A DNA stretch of 64,000 nt, taken from Myxocyprinus asiaticus (taxonomy: Eukaryota > Chordata > Actinopteri > Cypriniformes > Catostomidae). The notes beneath the pieces are model-generated. The model worked only from the letters and a program-made list of their open reading frames with translations. It was not told where the DNA came from and made no database searches. A program made the translations under genes and the position numbers. The stretch spans positions 29,567,289 through 29,631,288 of the forward strand of contig NC_059368.1 in assembly GCF_019703515.2 (NCBI RefSeq), written 5' to 3'. This document shows positions 22,815-33,720 of this stretch, piece by piece (the first letter of the stretch is position 1; every line of letters starts with the position of its first letter).

Positions 22815-23630
22815 GCCCTTCTATTGAATCTACAGCGCGAAACACACAGCGCATACAGTGTAGTCCGATTCCCAAATAAATGACTCTCATGAGCTGGTTC
22901 TTTTGAATTTACAGCACAAAACACTCCAGTGCATCCAGTGTTGTCTGATTCCCAAATGAATGACTCTTATGTGTCAGTTCTTTTAAATCTACAGTGTGGA
23001 ACATGCAAAGTGACCTGTGTATTCAAATTCCCGAATGAATGACTCTTACAAGGCGGTTCTTTTGAATTTACAGTGTGAAACATGCAGTGCAACCAGTCTA
23101 GTCTTATTCCCGAATTAATTACTCTAATTGAGCCGGTTCTCATGAATCTACAGTGTGAAACATAGAGCACAACCAGTCTAGTCCAATTCCTGAACAAATT
23201 ACTCTTATGAGCCAGTTCTTTTGAATCTACAGTGTGAAACACGCAACATAACCAATAGAGTCTGATTCCCAAATGTATGACTCTTATGAGCCGGTTCTTT
23301 TGAATCTACAAAATGAAACATACAGCGCCTCCACTGTAGTCCGATTCCCAAATAAATGACTCTTATGAGCCGGTTATTTTGAATCTGTAATGCGAAACAT
23401 ACAGCACAACCAGTCTTGTAGGATTTCAGAACAAATGACTCTTATGAGCCAGTTCTTTTGAATCTAGAGCATGAAACAATGCAGTGTGGCCACTGTAGTT
23501 CGATTCCCATGCAAATCAATCTAATAGAGCTGGTTCTTATGAAAATACACTGCGAAACATACAGCAAAACCAGTCTAGTCCGATTCCCAAATGAATGACT
23601 CTTATGAGCCGGTTCTTTTGAATCTACAAT
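22815..23630. repeat. Tandem array of about 80 bp units
   Basis: About ten imperfect units, each with the core TGACTCTTATGAGCCGGTTC, then TTTTGAATCTACAGTGTGAA and GATTCCCAAATGAA. Core starts fall near 22882, 22962, 23040, 23118, 23199, 23277, 23357, 23436, 23516 and 23597, so the period is 78-81 bp. Units differ by many point changes; this is an old minisatellite, not a recent expansion. Minus-strand open frames across it only translate the repeat. Confidence 0.88.
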
Positions 23631-24941
23631 GTCACCTCACGTGCCCTATTCATTTTGAATGAGAGAGACGCAGCAGGTGGCAAAACAGAGGCGGCAGCAT
23701 TGTCGCTTTCCAAGCTCGTTCACGAGAATCCTGCTGCTTTGTTGTGCATGACTGCTTGCGGTGCACACCGGGCAAGATAAAATTATTTTATCTCTCTGTG
23801 GCTGCCGCTTGTCATTGACCAATCAGAGCTGAATTTATTCACAGCCAATCAAACAACATTTAGCTTTTGTGTAGTCAATAACAACATGGAGAAGAATATA
23901 CTTGCTGTTGCTGAATTTCCTGACCTATATAATGATTCTTTGAGCGTTTATAAACAGCCTCATGAGAAGCTGTGAGTGGACGAGTCAGTGTACCAGGTGA
24001 AAACGGACTACGGAAACATCTATAGCTTATGTTTGGAAGATAGATGACAGTGCGATGTATACAAACAGGCCATGGACCGTCTATATGAATATATAAAAAA
24101 ATAGCTTATTACAATATTCATAGTTATAAAACATTTTATGAAAAAATAAGTGCCATGTTATATATGTGCAATCACTTTTATGAAAGCTAATACAATATTT
24201 ACATTAATTGCTTTAGTGTCCCAGTATCTGAGCTGAAGCAGTAGGGGGCATTGTTGCACATCTACTTGCGTGTTTTGCACCACTTCTCGTGTGAATGGAA
24301 AACGCCTGTACACACGAGAGGCGGCAAGAACGCAAGCAAAGCCTGCCAGCCACCCACCGTGTCTCGTGTAAAACCTCCTTTAAGGCTTGTGCAATTACTG
24401 GCTGGTTGTTCATATGATGATGTGTAGTTTGGAATTTAATAAAAGAATAAATGAACATTTTCATCACATTTTAGTCATGCCAAGATTTAGCATGTAAATG
24501 TGGGTATGGCATATTGATAGGCTAGTGGTCTTGGCAGACTAGATCTACTATGCTGCTGCTGCTGCAGAGCAAGTACAGAGACTTGCTACTGCTTGAAAAT
24601 ACACATAAATACTGGGTTAGCATGTGGACATGCTACTGCTGCTGCTGCACAATGAGACAAAATGCAAGACATGCTGCATCAAGCATGTCATGTATTACAT
24701 GCTACTGCACAAATAGACATAACAAACGATCCCCCAACAAAGCAAGGAAAATACACAACCCCCCAACCAAGCAGATCTAGGCCAAGACTTATGTACTGCT
24801 GCTGCTCCAAAGAGCCATGTGCACTTAGTGTATGCTAGCTAGGTGTGCCTAGGCTGCAGGCTAAATAGCGTAATGCTAATGAAATAAATTTATATGTGTG
24901 CCTCGTCCAGCTTAGCCAATTAGCTTTATTTAATGAATCTT
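23631..24941. other. Intron 1, unassigned, with CTG clusters
   Basis: Holds short CTGCTGCTG clusters at about 24551-24565, 24631-24650 and 24797-24808, and a segment around 24210-24380 with inverted-looking CTCGTGT/ACACGAG motifs that may be a decayed DNA element. No exon is recognised. Confidence 0.4.
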
Positions 24942-25422
24942 GAGTGAGCGCTTCGCGTGAGATGGGAACAAAGTCCCTTTAAAAGGGAATGTATGAGGTA
25001 CATTTTAGGAGAGTTATAATGATGTAAAGAGAAAAGAAAATAGACTTTACAGGTGTACTTTTAGTCTAATACTTTATTTTAATTATATATATTAATATAA
25101 TTATACATATTATATACTCTGAACCCATCTACTGAGATACTTCAACTTGGGAATTAACATTACTTGTGTTTGAACATCATATTTACGGGCAAATTGGCAT
25201 TATTTTTTTTAGACATTTCCGTTGAAGCAAAGAATTGTGGGCTGTGAGTGCCCACGAGGGATACACCTCATGCATCCTCCGAATTCCCGTGAAAGAAGGT
25301 CGCATTCAAAGGCTATATTCGGAGTGTCCTACTCGCTTTTATGAAATGAGACAGCCTCGATGACGTATGCGGCCGAGAAATGCGACCTCCAGAGGACGCA
25401 GCCTTCCAAATGAGACACAGCC
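24942..25422. mobile_element. 5'-truncated copy of the GGCTGTGTCTC-ended DNA element
   Basis: Colinear with 58410-58874, sharing GGGAACAAAGTCCCTTTA, ACAGGTGTACTTTTAGTCTA, CTGAGATACTTCAACTTGGG and GCAAAGAATTGTGGG. The right end GACACAGCC is preserved but the left end is missing. Confidence 0.75.
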
Positions 25423-25424
25423 TA

Positions 25425-25696
25425 TGTGTCATGGCCAAAGCAGACTGTGATGAGGAGGAGGGCGTGGCCGGGCTGTGATGGAGCACGGCCAGCATTGAAT
25501 CAACAGATCAGTGGGAGAGTGAGATAAGTGGGAGCCGGAGACTCAGGTTCGAGAGAGAGAGACACACGTGGCTGTGTTGCATATGTGTCTGTTTGTCTTA
25601 TGTTTTATGTTGTTTTAAGTTGAGTTTTACATTAAACCTAATGTTTACTGTTCAGCCGGTTCCCGCCTCCTCCTTGCCCATCCTTTAACTGTTACA
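25425..25696 (+). repeat. Probable solo LTR
   Basis: Starts TGTGTCATGGCC and ends TTTAACTGTTACA, a TG...CA unit of about 270 bp. It contains AGGGCGTGGCCGGGCTGTGA, a GA-rich run, and ATTAAA before CAGCCGGTTCCCGCCTCC, as in LTRs of fish gypsy elements. No internal sequence adjoins it and I could not see a clean target duplication. Confidence 0.6.
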
Positions 25697-28041
25697 AGAC
25701 CTTACCGTACAAGCTGAAAGAAGAAAAACCCCAGCTAACCACCTGAGCAAATAGCATTTTCAGATAAAAAAAAACTCACAGCACACTGCAGAGAAACCAT
25801 CTTAACTGCAAAACCAAGCTACTTAAATGTTAGACAAGAGAGAGATGCAAGTTGATTGGCTACCCGATAACAAGTCAGAGGACCAATCAGCTTACGCCAT
25901 GCGAGCCAGATGGCTTAACATGTCACGTGAGCAATATGATTGGCAAGTCAAAGACAACAAGACAACAGATAACAAGTCAAAGAACCTATCAGCTTGCGCC
26001 ACATAGAGTTACACGGCTGAACTTTAGTCATTTTATTTGTTTAGAATTTTAATTTAATAGTTATATAGTTAGGATCAATCGTTGTATTGCATTTATCTCT
26101 CTAAAAAGTCTGTGTAAACATGCTTTTAGCAAGAATAGTATAACATTTTATTTCTGGTTTGTTATAGCCTGTCTCTGCTCTGTCAAAATCTGAAATTATC
26201 TCATCATTTGGCAACAGGCTGCTCAGGGCAGTACGTAAATGCAGTAATAATTATTTTTGTTGTTTCTAAGTATTTCCTCCTCTAAAAGTACAAAAAGAAA
26301 CGTTAACGGAACCGTGAAGGAACCAGAATCGTTAAAAGGAATCAGAACCAGAATCGTTTAATTCCTTGCGATTCCCATACCTACTCGCACAACAAACAAT
26401 CAGCTGACAGTGGCTTATGAAGCTGAACATGCCGTTTAACTTGAATGATCTGCTTCAACTACTACGTGCTCAGCTTCCTACTTCTCATATATGGTCTTCA
26501 TTGTGAACGTGCAAAATGACTGACAGGCAGAAAGTGCCTCAAAGTCTTCTAACTGGCTAAACGAAGAATCTGACCCATGTTTGTTCACTCTTTACTGTGC
26601 CTAGGGCTGTCAAAGATGCAGGTAATATATCAGGACAACTAATTCAGTGTCAGGTGATAGTAACTATTTCTGTGTGCCATTCCACAACAACAGTGTTTGA
26701 CTGAAAACAAACTTTCAGTGATCGGGAGTGGCGTATTATGTTAACAAGGGAGAAAGGAAGGCATGGAGCAAGAGTAGCGTAAAGGAGAGTGGGAAACAGA
26801 AGCTGAGAAAGGGGTACCGGTTCATTATTTTTAATCCATCCTGGGATGATAAACTCTAGATATGGACACAACCCCCACAAGTTAGCTTGAGAAGCTCTCT
26901 GGATATAGCTGGATATAGCAATTTTCTGGCTTTTGAAACATGGCACTTCAAATAGACGCTTAATAAGGGCTTTGTATTGTTTATTCATAGAGAAACAGAA
27001 AATTTGATTATGCAGAATCATTTCTACAGAGTTTCTTTTAAACAAGCCCTTTGTAAATGAAAGTAAAGGCCATTTGCTGAAAAGCTTAAGGGGATGCAGA
27101 CGAACCCTTAGCATTATTCCTAATCCTTAGCAAGGATACGAGACTTGTAAATCAAAACAAGTCTAATAAACAAAGTGGCCAGCTTGGTTAATAAGTAATG
27201 GCTATTGATTGGTAATCATTGATTAAGCCTTCAAAGTCATGTGAGGGGCCAGCATGTGGCTGACCAACCTGTACCTTAAATGTTTGGTGTGCAAAAAGGC
27301 TATGCTATGACACTCTGAGAGAGATGTTGGGGGAAAAACTCATCAACTCAACATGAATGGTGCCACTTGAGTCTACATGTGAAGTAGTCTTAAAGTTTGG
27401 AGCACAATAATGAAATACTGCATATCCTATGTGCTCTTGCAACCTGTGGTGCTTCTGTTTTAATGTGAAGTGGCATTCTGATAGTTTTAGACCGGGTGAT
27501 TTTGATAAGTTTATGTCCATCCACTCTGCTTATGGTCTTTTGAGCATTTTGGTTGGATTTTAGGCACTCTATTAATCTTTTTCAATAAAATCAAGGTTTA
27601 ACAGGTCACCAAATCCAGTCCCGGTCTCACAGGTTTGGTTGCTGATGATGGAAGCTGTAATTCCTGTGAGTGTATGTCACAAACACCATTTAACATCCAG
27701 TGAGCATGTGCAAGCAAGAAATGTGAAACTGTTACAATGCTCAGTAAATCGGTGTTACAGAGGTTACGAGCTGCACTGAAATGTGACAGTGTGCTCCATC
27801 TGCCAGCCCCTAACAAGAGTAAACATAAGGGCAAAGCATATAAATGTGTTTACAACCTTACAGGTAGGGTTGTATTTTAATTTCAACATGTTTAAAACAT
27901 TACAAAGGAATCTCAGTGTGTATGCATGTATGGTTTTTTATACACTTATGAATGTGATTTGCAGTGAAGGTGTTTTCTGTGAGGTCTCTAAATAACTATA
28001 ATCATTCTCTCTCTCTCTCTCTATCTGTGTGTGTGTGGGGG
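25697..28041. other. Intron 1, unassigned
   Basis: A loose tandem pair near 25866-26010 shares GATAACAAGTCA and ATCAGCTT-CGCCA. A repeat-like motif with AACCAGAATCGTTAAAAGGA lies near 26310-26390. The 154-codon minus-strand frame at 26650-27114 shows no known domain. No exon is supported. Confidence 0.4.
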
Positions 28042-28312
28042 GGGGAGACAATTTTTTAGGTTACAAACTGGTAATTACTAGGGTATTATGCTATAAATGT
28101 GGTTTATGAGGACATTTCTAGTGTCCTCATAATTTAAATCACTTAAAAAACATACTAAACTATGTTTTTTTGAAAATTTAAAAATACAAAAAGGTTTCTG
28201 TGAGGGTTAGGTTTAGGGGTAGGGGTAGGGTTAGGGGACAGAATCTATAGTACGTACAGTATAAAAATCATTATTTCTATGGAAAGTCCTCATAATGATA
28301 GGTAGACCAACA
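28042..28312. repeat. Telomere-like dispersed repeat, copy 2
   Basis: Direct-orientation partner of 20570-20875, with the same order of landmarks and the same AGGTTTAGGGGTAGGGGTAG stretch. It too is flanked by dinucleotide repeats. Confidence 0.8.
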
Positions 28313-28318
28313 TGTGTG

Positions 28319-28395
<77 letters not shown>

Positions 28396-28396
28396 A
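28313..28396. repeat. (TG)n microsatellite
   Basis: Long, nearly uninterrupted TG array. The Cys-Val and His-Thr open frames on the two strands here are only translations of it. Confidence 0.95.
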
Positions 28397-28620
28397 TTTA
28401 ATGATGTATTTATTGTGCATTGTTCCTCGTTTATTTCGAGTGTTTTTGTTTCTGCTTTCCCATGGCGCTGTCCACTTTTAATGGTGCTGAAACCTAAGCC
28501 CTCTCGCGACTCTTCTCTCCACCTGTGTGCACGTGCAGTGCGTGCGCTCATGATCCTCATGCTCCATGAAGCAAATTAAGAATCGCGTCTCTCTTCTTCA
28601 GCTTGACACATCATCTATAG

Positions 28621-28622
<2 letters not shown>

Positions 28623-28688
<66 letters not shown>
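28623..28688. repeat. (AT)33 microsatellite beside the exon 1 donor
   Basis: Uninterrupted AT for 66 bp, starting about 33 nt into intron 1 from the exon 1 splice donor. It is self-complementary and could form a hairpin in the transcript. Confidence 0.95.
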
Positions 28689-28691
<3 letters not shown>

Positions 28692-28721
28692 TAAGACCAA
28701 AACTTAAATGGCAAAACTTAC

Positions 28722-29351
28722 CGGTGTCCACAGGCGAGGTTTGCGTGCCGTTACCGATGTTGCTGTCACGATGAAGTGGGACCCACCAACCACGATGCCG
28801 AATAAAACAGCCAAAAGCGTCCTTACCGGTAGGAGAGAGTAAGCAACGAACGTAACGAGCATCAGCTGCCAAACACCTTGCTCAGGTGCTGTGCTCGTCG
28901 TGTCAGGCCCCTGCGCGCCCTTCGTCCCTTGCGGCGTGCCGTGCCCCGGCGCGAGGGGAAACGGGCAACAGAGGAGCGCGAAGGTGAAACTGAAGAGCAG
29001 CGCGAGCCTCGCGATCTGCTGCAGCTGCGTGACCTGAAGATACTTTACGTTGGTGACGATAAAGAGCGAGGTGAAGATGACGCAGTGGACCGGGTGCGAG
29101 CCCTTGGACACGGTGAAGCGCGAACCGGCGGACAGGAGCTCCACGAGCGCCAGCGCGGACGCGGCGAGAATGAGGATGGCCAGCGCTTTGAGCGTGGCGG
29201 TCTGCTCGAGCTTCAGGTTGTACTTCTGGAAGAGCGTCTCGAGCTCCTTGCAGTCAAACTCGACCTCGCACGTGCCGGCCAGGCAGCGACTTCTCCTCCG
29301 CCGTGTGCGGACTCGGGGAAACGGAACTTCCTCCATAGCGGGGCCATTCAT
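28722..29351 (-). CDS. adcy1: ADCY1 exon 1: N-terminus and first five membrane helices of adenylate cyclase type 1
   Basis: First coding exon of adenylate cyclase type 1, the plasma-membrane enzyme that makes cAMP from ATP and in vertebrates is stimulated by calcium-calmodulin and Gs alpha. The exon encodes residues 1-210, starting at ATG 29351; a second in-frame Met lies five codons on. Residues 1-50 are a basic cytosolic tail. Hydrophobic helices follow at about 52-73, 83-104, 112-132, 158-176 and 177-199: five of the six M1 helices. The stretches KGSHPVHC, LQVTQLQQ, LLFSFTFALLCCPF and EQGVWQLMLVTFVAYSLLPV match the type 1 isoform rather than other cyclases. The exon ends in CCG followed by GTAAGT (intron G at 28721), phase 0. 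The surrounding DNA is much more GC-rich than the introns, as usual for a 5' exon. Which teleost paralog this is cannot be told here. Confidence 0.95.
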
Positions 29352-29900
29352 ACAGCCAGAGCCACGCGCGCACTCTTCACAAACACCGCATGTCCAGCAC
29401 TTGTTTTGTCATGAAGGAAAAGGACAAACACGTCGCGCCTCGAGGCGGGCTCGCGCGGACCGACACCAGCGCGAGACTGTCTCTAATCCGCAGGTTGGTG
29501 ACTGTTGTCTGCTGCGCTCGCGGTGGTGGTGGTGGAAAAAAGTAACGAGCGCGAAAAGCGCAGACAGCATCCGCTTCCTCTTTTCTCTCTCTCTCAATCT
29601 CTCCTTTTTCCTCAAGGCGGTCTCCAGGGAGCAGACCACCCGTAGCGGCGGCGTTTGTTCGGTCCCAGAAAGAGGTTAACATCGACAAGGCAGAGTCGGG
29701 ACTCCCCTCTCCGCATCCCACAGCTGTATCTCAGCAGCACCGCGTCCAGATCACGCCTGCGCAATATCTACCCGAGATTAAGAAATCAGGCACGTTTCCC
29801 AGCCCTCAAAAAACATAAGACAAGACAGCACAGCTCTGACGGGGGCTCATCTTAAATGGAAAGATCCCAGGCACTAGTCTAGGACAGTATTCTATTTATT
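29352..29900 (-). promoter_or_regulatory. Probable ADCY1 5' UTR and CpG-rich promoter
   Basis: Sequence directly upstream of the exon 1 ATG. From about 28880 to 29800 the DNA is rich in CG dinucleotides, against AT-rich flanks on both sides, as expected for a CpG-island-like promoter. I see no clear TATA box at a fixed distance, so the transcription start cannot be placed. The small open frames on either strand here look like products of high GC content rather than genes. Confidence 0.6.
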
Positions 29901-29927
29901 ATACGAGCAAATTATGTTTTTTTTAAT

Positions 29928-29956
29928 TTTATTATTATTATTATTATTATTTTGTA

Positions 29957-29989
<33 letters not shown>

Positions 29990-29990
29990 T
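29928..29990. repeat. (ATT)n microsatellite
   Basis: Interrupted ATT/TTA triplets just upstream of the GC-rich ADCY1 promoter block. Confidence 0.9.
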
Positions 29991-30434
29991 TGACGTGCCT
30001 ATATGACACTAGATGTGAGATGAATAACACAGAAATTCTCCCTGCCGTGCTGACACGCGATTATAAATAGCAAACTGATGAGAGGCGCCGCATCAGTGGC
30101 CTTTTAATTCCAGCTCGAGCCTTTGTTTGGAGTGCCGTTTGAGCTCGCGCCGAGTGCCGTTACCGATCCGGCGGCGAAGCAGGTGTTTCGGATTACAGAT
30201 AACATTCATCTTTTATTCGCGCGTATCTGCAGCTAAATTGATCACCACCGGGTGCCTAAATGGATTTTTACGTTGGTACAATGGGGTTGAGGAGGTGTGC
30301 TTGCTTCTCATTGACGACGAGCTTCTTGTATTCATTTGGCTGGAGTCAGTTGGTCGGCCAATAGACCGATTGAATCCCTCTCGGACCCTAAACCCAGAAC
30401 AGAACCAGACAAATAAGACAGAATCATCTTTTTA
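29991..30434. other. Upstream flank of ADCY1, unassigned
   Basis: Moderately GC-rich around 30060-30180. A 102-codon plus-strand frame (30127-30435) shows no recognisable domain. This could be distal promoter or a divergent non-coding transcript; I cannot tell. Confidence 0.35.
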
Positions 30435-30987
30435 AATTAAGAGTTCAATCAATAATGAAAATTCTCTCATCATTTAGCTACTCGCCCTCATGCCATCCCA
30501 GATGTGAATGACTTTCTCAAACGAAGATTTTTAGAAGAATATCTCAGCTCTGTAGGTCCATACAATGCAAGTGAATGGTGACCAGAAATCAGAAGGTCCA
30601 AAAAGCACATAAAGGCAGCAAAAAAGTAATCCATACCTCTCCAGTGGATTAATCTGTGTCTTTAGAAGTGATATGAGAGATTTCTAGTAAAAAATGACTT
30701 AAATATTGAACTGTTTCTCACCTATACCTACCATATTTCTTCTGAAGACGTGGATTAATCCACTGGAGTTATATGGACCACTTTTATGCTGCATATATGT
30801 GCTTTTTGGAGCTTCAAAGTTCCATCCACCATTCACTTGCATTGTATGGACCTACAGAGCTGACCAGTTCTTCTAAAATTTTTCGTTTGTGCTCAGCAGA
30901 AGAAAGAAAGTCATACTCATCTGGGATGGCATGAGAGTGAGAAAATGATGAGAGAATTTTCATTTTTGAGTGAACTATCCCTTTAAG
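30435..30987. mobile_element. Angel-like inverted-repeat element, copy 3
   Basis: Left half has TGAAAATTCTCTCATCATTT and CCCTCATGCCATCCCAGATG; right half mirrors these with ATCTGGGATGGCATGAG and TGATGAGAGAATTTTCATTT, ending GTGAACTATCCCTTTAA. The centre holds TGGATTAATC and its inverse GATTAATCCA. The extreme left end is eroded. Confidence 0.8.
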
Positions 30988-31145
30988 TAGTTTGGGATCA
31001 GTACAGGCATCAAAAAGCCAGCATTCATTTTATTGAATTATTTTGATGCCAAAGAGGTTAGACATGTCAGAATATTGAATATACAGTGAGTTGTGAGTTA
31101 TTTAGAAGCATTTGATTAAACACGACAATAATCATGCTTTTGTGA

Positions 31146-32166
31146 TCTATAGGCCTTTATCACACTTCCCTGAATGCAGAGCGGAAGCTTCGCTTAGTAG
31201 CGTAAAACAACTTCCGCTGCAGTCTGTTTAACGACAGTGCCCACAGCGTGGAATTATTATGGACTATTTTGTGTGCAATTCATCTCAAATACTTAAGCTA
31301 AACAGACCTACCTCACCGTACAATCATTACTTGATGAAGTAAAGAAAAACGGTGTCATGTATGGATGTATGTGAGCAGGGAACACTTCACAGAGTATAAG
31401 TAAGTTTTTGTATTAGATGAATGCAAGAATTTATACAAACAAGAGTACCTCTACACATTAAAGAGCATTAGAACAAGAAACGGGTATATAGTATGTCACA
31501 AAGAAAAACGTATATTCCAAGTAAAGATTATATTTGTTAGAATATTTGCGATGATAATGATCACATTGCTTTCATGTACTTATTATAATCTCCATGTATG
31601 ACATAAGATCCATTTAAAAATGTTCAAATAAAGATACCATTTCATCCCAGAGTCCGATTACAGAAAATAACTGGTTTAATCATTGTAAACATGGAGTTTT
31701 ATCCTCGTGGTATGAGTACAATGATTGGAGAAGCGTCCACTGGCATGTCGCGACCGAATGCAATGTAAATTAAACATAAAGATGAAAATGTCCCAGTGTC
31801 TACAACTGTATTATATTTAATATAGTTGTATATGAGCATGTTGCAATAGTGAAAACAATTAAACGCTGTCTATTCGGACTTGAGCACTTTCATCCTCTAG
31901 GAGTAAGCTGAACAGCATGCACAGCTCCTCAATGACTGGGAAAACTTTGCGCTGATAATCGGTTTGCTCAGATACTATTACAGATTAAAGTAGTAGATAA
32001 CACATATGGTGAAGTGCTGATGTTTACTGCCAAGTGGATCCAAGTTGGCTACATTTATTTAGAAAAACTGCGAGCATCCGTAGACAGATCGATGGGTGGA
32101 TGTTTGGTTACGCTACTATTTGGAGCCGGACGTGACGACACGTGGACTGTGATGAAGGCCTATTGT
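31146..32166. mobile_element. Candidate DNA transposon remnant with short inverted ends
   Basis: Left end ATAGGCCTTTATCACACTTC, right end GTGATGAAGGCCTAT, inverted to each other. Just inside are GCTTCGCTTAGTAGCGTAA on the left and GGTTACGCTACTA on the right. The ~1 kb interior has no long open frame, so it would be non-autonomous. Family unknown. Confidence 0.45.
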
Positions 32167-33069
32167 TTTGAAAGGCCCTCACACCTAGTTTGACCGCTCC
32201 TCAGATTTATTGTGAAGATGCTGTTTATGCTCAGTAAATGCATTTCACATAAGCCAAGCTGACACTCAACATAATGGGCACTGTCATAACTATCACCATT
32301 CGTAATTGTTAACACCTTTGATGAATCATCCATTCTCATAAACTTGATAATTAAAGGCTCACATCAAATCAAGGTTTCGAGGTTCTTGTATGTTGTAAGT
32401 GATGCTCTTGTACACTTTCTCTGTGGGTTACAATTTACAACATTATTCTTTCATTGGCAATCACCAAAACCTAATCCAAACATTGTCTGTTGTGCTGAGA
32501 CCCAAAGGGTAGTTACAAGTTATTTTAGTCCATATCTCAAAAACTGTTTCAATTCATGTATATTTTCGGGATGTCTTGCTTGAATCGCCTGCTTTTGATC
32601 AAGGCACAGCATGCAGTACCGTAGTTGCCCTTGATAGCTGGTAGAGCTCTCCCAGTAATCATCTCAGCAGTCCTCAAAACCTTCTTCAAAACTGAATCCA
32701 TACTGTGCCTTTTCAATTTTATTGATGATTTTTCATCTAATCTACTTTAGACTGTTTCAGTTTACTTTGACAAACTTTCAGCATTTGACACTTTATTCTC
32801 ATGTGACTACATCTAACTAATTAAGTTGACCATATCCATATATTGATTTCTTCTTGTTATTGATTTACCTAATTCTCTATATTGTACTTTTTTACACTTG
32901 TGTATTTTGCTGTATTATAGAGATTTCTGAATGATTGATTTTTTTGTTTTATTTTTTAATGATTCTCTGTCTTTGCCTCACACAGAATACAGATCCATCC
33001 CAACCATGCATTTTGAACGGCATCATGCATGCCATTATGTTGAACCAACATTAGAAACTTGATTTGTAT
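32167..33069. other. Unassigned intergenic sequence
   Basis: AT-rich DNA; no exon or repeat family recognised. Confidence 0.4.
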
Positions 33070-33720
33070 TTGGAAACACTTTATAATAAGGTTGCATTCG
33101 TTAACACTAATTAAACAACAATGAACAACACTTTTACAGCATTTATTGATTGTTTTGTATGTTTTGTTATTTTCTCTCCCTCATGTCTCGCAGGCGCGGC
33201 CGGCATGCATGATCAGCATTTCCATGGGAACATTGATTGTTCCTGGGGGAACGCTGATCATGCCACTGATTAGCATGCTGAGCAACACCTGTTCTCCTCT
33301 AATTAACTCCCTTCTTAAGTCCTTCATGTTCTATCTTTGCTAGATTGTTGTTTGGTGTGAAGTAACTAACCTCACTCTCTGCCTATTTGGCCGTGTCTCG
33401 TGTATCTGTTGGTTGCCCATGTGTCGGGTGTGTGGTTGAACACACTCTTTATGGATTGCCCAGGGCGCAGCCCCGCTGCTGCAGCTGGTGCCGGGATCCT
33501 CAACATCCATAGTGACTGCTCACATTTATTGTAAATAAATCCTCTGAACTGTGCCTCTGCATTTGAGCCTGTTTGTCTCGCTATCGCACGTTACTACAGG
33601 AATGTCATATATGCCCATGTATATACTATAATTTGATATAAATATTGTTTACTGTTAGTTCAAGTTATCTAATAGATTTACAAATTTTAACAAATGTAAT
33701 CTTATTGTAAAGAGTTATTT
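33070..33720. mobile_element. ACACTTTATAATAAGG-type MITE split by an LTR
   Basis: The left part has ACACTTTATAATAAGGTTGC and GAACAACACTTTTACAGCAT; the right part has TGTTTACTGTTAGTTC and AATCTTATTGTAAAGAGT. These are the two halves of a widespread fish inverted-repeat element. Between them lies the GC-richer block at 33184-33598. Confidence 0.6.
33184..33598 (+). repeat. Candidate solo LTR inside the MITE
   Basis: A TG...CA segment (TGTCTCGCAGGCGCGG ... CGCACGTTACTACA) with AATAAATCCTCTGAACTG near its 3' end and a CT-rich terminal region, like the R-U5 part of an LTR. The left edge is uncertain; it may start up to 40 bp earlier. No target duplication was confirmed. Confidence 0.5.

Noticed and set aside
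22815..23630. Regular repeats of about 80 bp considered as a CRISPR-like array
   Set aside because: Units diverge along their whole length, no constant repeat with unique spacers exists, and the context is a vertebrate intron.
26650..27114. A 154-codon minus-strand frame in intron 1, on the same strand as ADCY1
   Set aside because: No recognisable domain, no match to adenylate cyclase, and no credible splice context; likely chance.
28231..28579. Open frames of about 95-110 codons on both strands rich in Cys-Val or Thr-His
   Set aside because: They translate the (TG)n microsatellite; the same applies at 34635-34983 and to the Ile-Tyr run from the (AT)n at 28623-28688.
28878..29679. Plus-strand frames of 178 and 209 codons over the ADCY1 first exon
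   Set aside because: They are antisense to a well-supported exon; high GC removes stops. Composition is Arg/Glu-rich with no domain.
30127..30435. Possible divergent gene upstream of ADCY1
   Set aside because: The 102-codon frame has no recognisable domain and no splice or start context strong enough to support a gene.
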